Shown: positions 53,529-55,058 of the stretch, one piece after another | Layout of the letters: each line of letters begins with the position of its first letter | How positions within the stretch are numbered: position 1 is the first letter of the stretch | DNA from: an uncultured Nitrospira sp. | GTDB taxonomy: Bacteria; Nitrospirota; Nitrospiria; Nitrospirales; Nitrospiraceae | Direction: 5' to 3' | Length of the DNA: 55,058 nucleotides | Assembly: GCA_902500825.1 (NCBI GenBank) | Contig: CABVRX010000026.1 | Location: 1-55,058, forward strand | Program-made: the position numbers and the translations under genes | The notes under the pieces: model-generated | Told to the model about the DNA's origin: nothing | The model's input: only the letters and a program-made list of their open reading frames with translations | Database searches by the model: none

Positions 53529-54362
53529 TTACTCGCCAATTGAAAAATTAGGGTCTTGCCATGGATAATTGCTTGAAATTGTTTCGTAGAATGGGTGTGG
53601 TTGGAGAAGAGGCCTTCTTATTATGGGTAATATTCTTTGAGTCCAGAGTCTATAGAGATGTGGTTTTTCCGTATCGATCCCTGCAAACATTCCGTGTCCA
53701 AAAGGCATAAGAGTCTCGTAGTCCTTGAGCTTAGCGCAGGCTTCGAATAATCCACTAATTCCGGCAATCGCCTTCTTTGGAATTGAGGTAACCTCAAGCA
53801 TTTCCGTGAGTTGCCCAAGATCTGGTGGGCAAGATATCACTCGAAGCCTTCGAATCAGCGCGTCATCTAATTCAAGAGCGGAACGGTCCCTCGGATTGAA
53901 GGTTGAAAGGATAATTAAGTTGTCGGCAATCTTTGCGGGACGGCGAGTGTACATCGTAAAAAACATTCTTTCTCGGTGTTCGATATAAGTCAGCAATTCG
54001 CCTAGTACGGATGGCAAGTTAGCACGAGTAAATTCTTCGATAAGCAGAATATAGGTCTTATCTTGGTCACTTCTTGCCAACTCGTTCCATTCTAGTAAGA
54101 CTCCAAGTTCGGTTGAAAATCCTCCAGATGGAGTTGCCCGATACCCCTCAATGAACTCTTCATAGGAGTAAGAAGGATGGAACTGTATCTCTCGCACCAT
54201 TAATGGGTCAGATGCTAAACGTTGAGCAGCAATATTTGCGATGAACGATTTCCCAGTTCCAGGAACTCCCGCCAACGCTACAATGCTCCTACGGCCGTAC
54301 AGTTTCGCGGTTTCAACAACCTCGGCTACTTTGGCTTCAGTGGCCGGACCATAGCTTTGCAT
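53529..54362 (-). CDS. McrB-like AAA+ ATPase/GTPase subunit
   Basis: A 277-residue AAA+ protein. Walker A GVPGTGKS is at residues 32-39, the McrB hallmark QFHPSYSYEEFIEGYR at 60-75, Walker B YILLIEE at 104-110, sensor STFNPRD at 153-159 and an arginine pair at 171-172. It lacks the N-terminal DNA-binding domain of Escherichia coli McrB. ATG 54362 forms a TAATG with the upstream stop, so I prefer it to ATG 54386. It would translocate or remodel DNA for the McrC-like nuclease. Confidence 0.9.
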   Translation of the reverse strand: MQSYGPATEAKVAEVVETAKLYGRRSIVALAGVPGTGKSFIANIAAQRLASDPLMVREIQFHPSYSYEEFIEGYRATPSGGFSTELGVLLEWNELARSDQDKTYILLIEEFTRANLPSVLGELLTYIEHRERMFFTMYTRRPAKIADNLIILSTFNPRDRSALELDDALIRRLRVISCPPDLGQLTEMLEVTSIPKKAIAGISGLFEACAKLKDYETLMPFGHGMFAGIDTEKPHLYRLWTQRILPIIRRPLLQPHPFYETISSNYPWQDPNFSIGE

Positions 54363-55058
54363 TACACTAAATCCCTTGGTAAGCATGCGGCATCAGAGAG
54401 ATATGCTGCATAATCACGAATGGACAGGAAATCCCGATGTCGAATAGGAGTTTGAATGGCTGCTTCTATCAGGCGGAGATACTGCGGGCGAATACAATAG
54501 TAGCCTCTGACAGGACTATCCTTTTTATCAGTTAGCAAAGTCCAACCAAATGAAGCGAGAGAGATTAGGGGGATAATCCTATCATCTTTAGAAACCCCGC
54601 TAATAGTCTCATCGCCTAGGTCAGCCATATCACCAGATTTTCTGAATAATCTGATCTGCCTTATGGAATCATAGAGGGTCCTAAGATCCTTACTATGAAA
54701 AACTGCTCTGTTTAACTCATCTGAACTGATTTTGAAGTCTAACTCCATCATCGCCATCCAAATAAACCTAAATGGAAACACATGCATTGAGTTATCATAC
54801 TTCATACCCGCATCCGTGGGATTTCTTAGCTGGCATGCGGCTAACAACAAGGCAGCATGTCTGGCAATCAATATCGCGTTTTGCGAGTTTAGCAGCGGTA
54901 GAAATCTTTTGAGGGCGAGCCCTAGTGTGGTAAACCAAACTATTCCATCTTCCTGGAATATCAGCCCCGCGGTTTCATACAACTGTTTCGTATCTCGATA
55001 TCTCGACGTCCCCCCATATTGAGTAGCAGCCAGAGTTAGAGTCCGGGGACTACTATAG
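54362..55058 (-). CDS. Unrecognised protein of the restriction operon (5' end outside window)
   Basis: The frame is open without a stop from the window edge to 54362, at least 232 codons; a TTG at 54982 is only an internal codon. The sequence begins in mid-gene with TLAATQYGGTSRYRDTK and includes LYETAGLIFQEDGIVWF and a helical middle. I do not recognise the family. Its stop is fused to the ATPase start (TAATG). Since that ATPase has no DNA-binding domain, this protein may supply target recognition; that is inference from context. Confidence 0.7.
   Translation of the reverse strand, partial: YSSPRTLTLAATQYGGTSRYRDTKQLYETAGLIFQEDGIVWFTTLGLALKRFLPLLNSQNAILIARHAALLLAACQLRNPTDAGMKYDNSMHVFPFRFIWMAMMELDFKISSDELNRAVFHSKDLRTLYDSIRQIRLFRKSGDMADLGDETISGVSKDDRIIPLISLASFGWTLLTDKKDSPVRGYYCIRPQYLRLIEAAIQTPIRHRDFLSIRDYAAYLSDAACLPRDLV

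Larger units (their letters stand above)
48827..55058. mobile_element. Genomic island integrated at tRNA-Lys (left part; right end outside window)
   Basis: The segment begins at the tRNA-Lys fragment and is visibly AT-richer than the DNA to the left. It carries only a regulator and restriction-modification genes. Neither an integrase nor the other att site is within the window, so its length is unknown and mobility is inferred from the att scar, cargo and base composition. Integrase would be expected near the intact tRNA at the right end. Confidence 0.75.

Noticed and set aside
54362-54982. Reading the last gene as a complete 206-residue protein
   Set aside because: Its first codon is an unsupported TTG and the frame stays open upstream to the window edge, so it is a 5'-truncated gene.

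Overview
The window looks like a chromosome segment of a Gram-negative bacterium, most probably a Nitrospira-like member of the Nitrospirota. That placement is by overall gene content, protein flavour and moderately high GC; no rRNA or nxr marker is present to prove it. The left edge cuts a gene whose first 29 residues form a twin-arginine signal. From there to about 48.7 kb the DNA is ordinary, densely packed core genome.

Layout: (1) 0.6-9.8 kb: tRNA-Gly(GCC), a minus-strand MoxR / DUF58 / TgpA-type transglutaminase operon, a conserved hypothetical, a ChaN-like protein, a SWIM zinc-finger protein and a small membrane protein. (2) 9.1-13.3 kb: the classic tesA / ybbA-ybbP divergon. (3) 13.3-20.9 kb (minus): zinc-ribbon PilZ protein, M1 aminopeptidase and a tight sugar-phosphate operon pgi-pgl-glk-rpiA. 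(4) 21-24 kb (minus): two L,D-transpeptidases, a catalytically empty relative and a coiled-coil lipoprotein. (5) 24.4-35.2 kb (plus): the origin-associated cluster rpmH-rnpA-yidD-yidC-mnmE-mnmG-rsmG-parA-parB, with two perfect parS sites flanking rsmG, then two bactofilins and mnmA. rpmH and yidD are short genes confirmed by reading the DNA directly. (6) 35.3-48.5 kb: two TatA-family proteins, a large outer-membrane channel, ThrH, a PQQ-type sugar dehydrogenase, EVE, IrrE-like and RicT-like proteins, a DUF1264 protein, cytochrome c, a YihY-family membrane protein, a cytochrome P450 and small exported or membrane proteins.

At 48,782-48,826 (minus) lies a 45-bp 3' fragment of tRNA-Lys(CUU), starting in the anticodon loop and ending with CCA. 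No 5' half adjoins it. This is the expected att scar of an element integrated into a tRNA gene, and its orientation places the intact tRNA-Lys beyond the right edge. Immediately to its right the DNA becomes visibly more AT-rich and carries a defence island: an AlpA/MerR-like HTH gene behind three 10-bp tandem repeats, Vsr endonuclease, two different complete C5-cytosine methyltransferases, and a convergent operon of an McrC-like nuclease, a short McrB-like AAA+ ATPase and a third unrecognised gene that is cut by the window edge. The combination of two 5mC methyltransferases with McrB/McrC-like subunits resembles LlaJI and BsuMI, so I read it as a modification-dependent-looking but probably sequence-specific restriction-modification system rather than a plain McrBC. 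The unrecognised third gene and the tail-to-tail overlap of the two operons are the least described parts.
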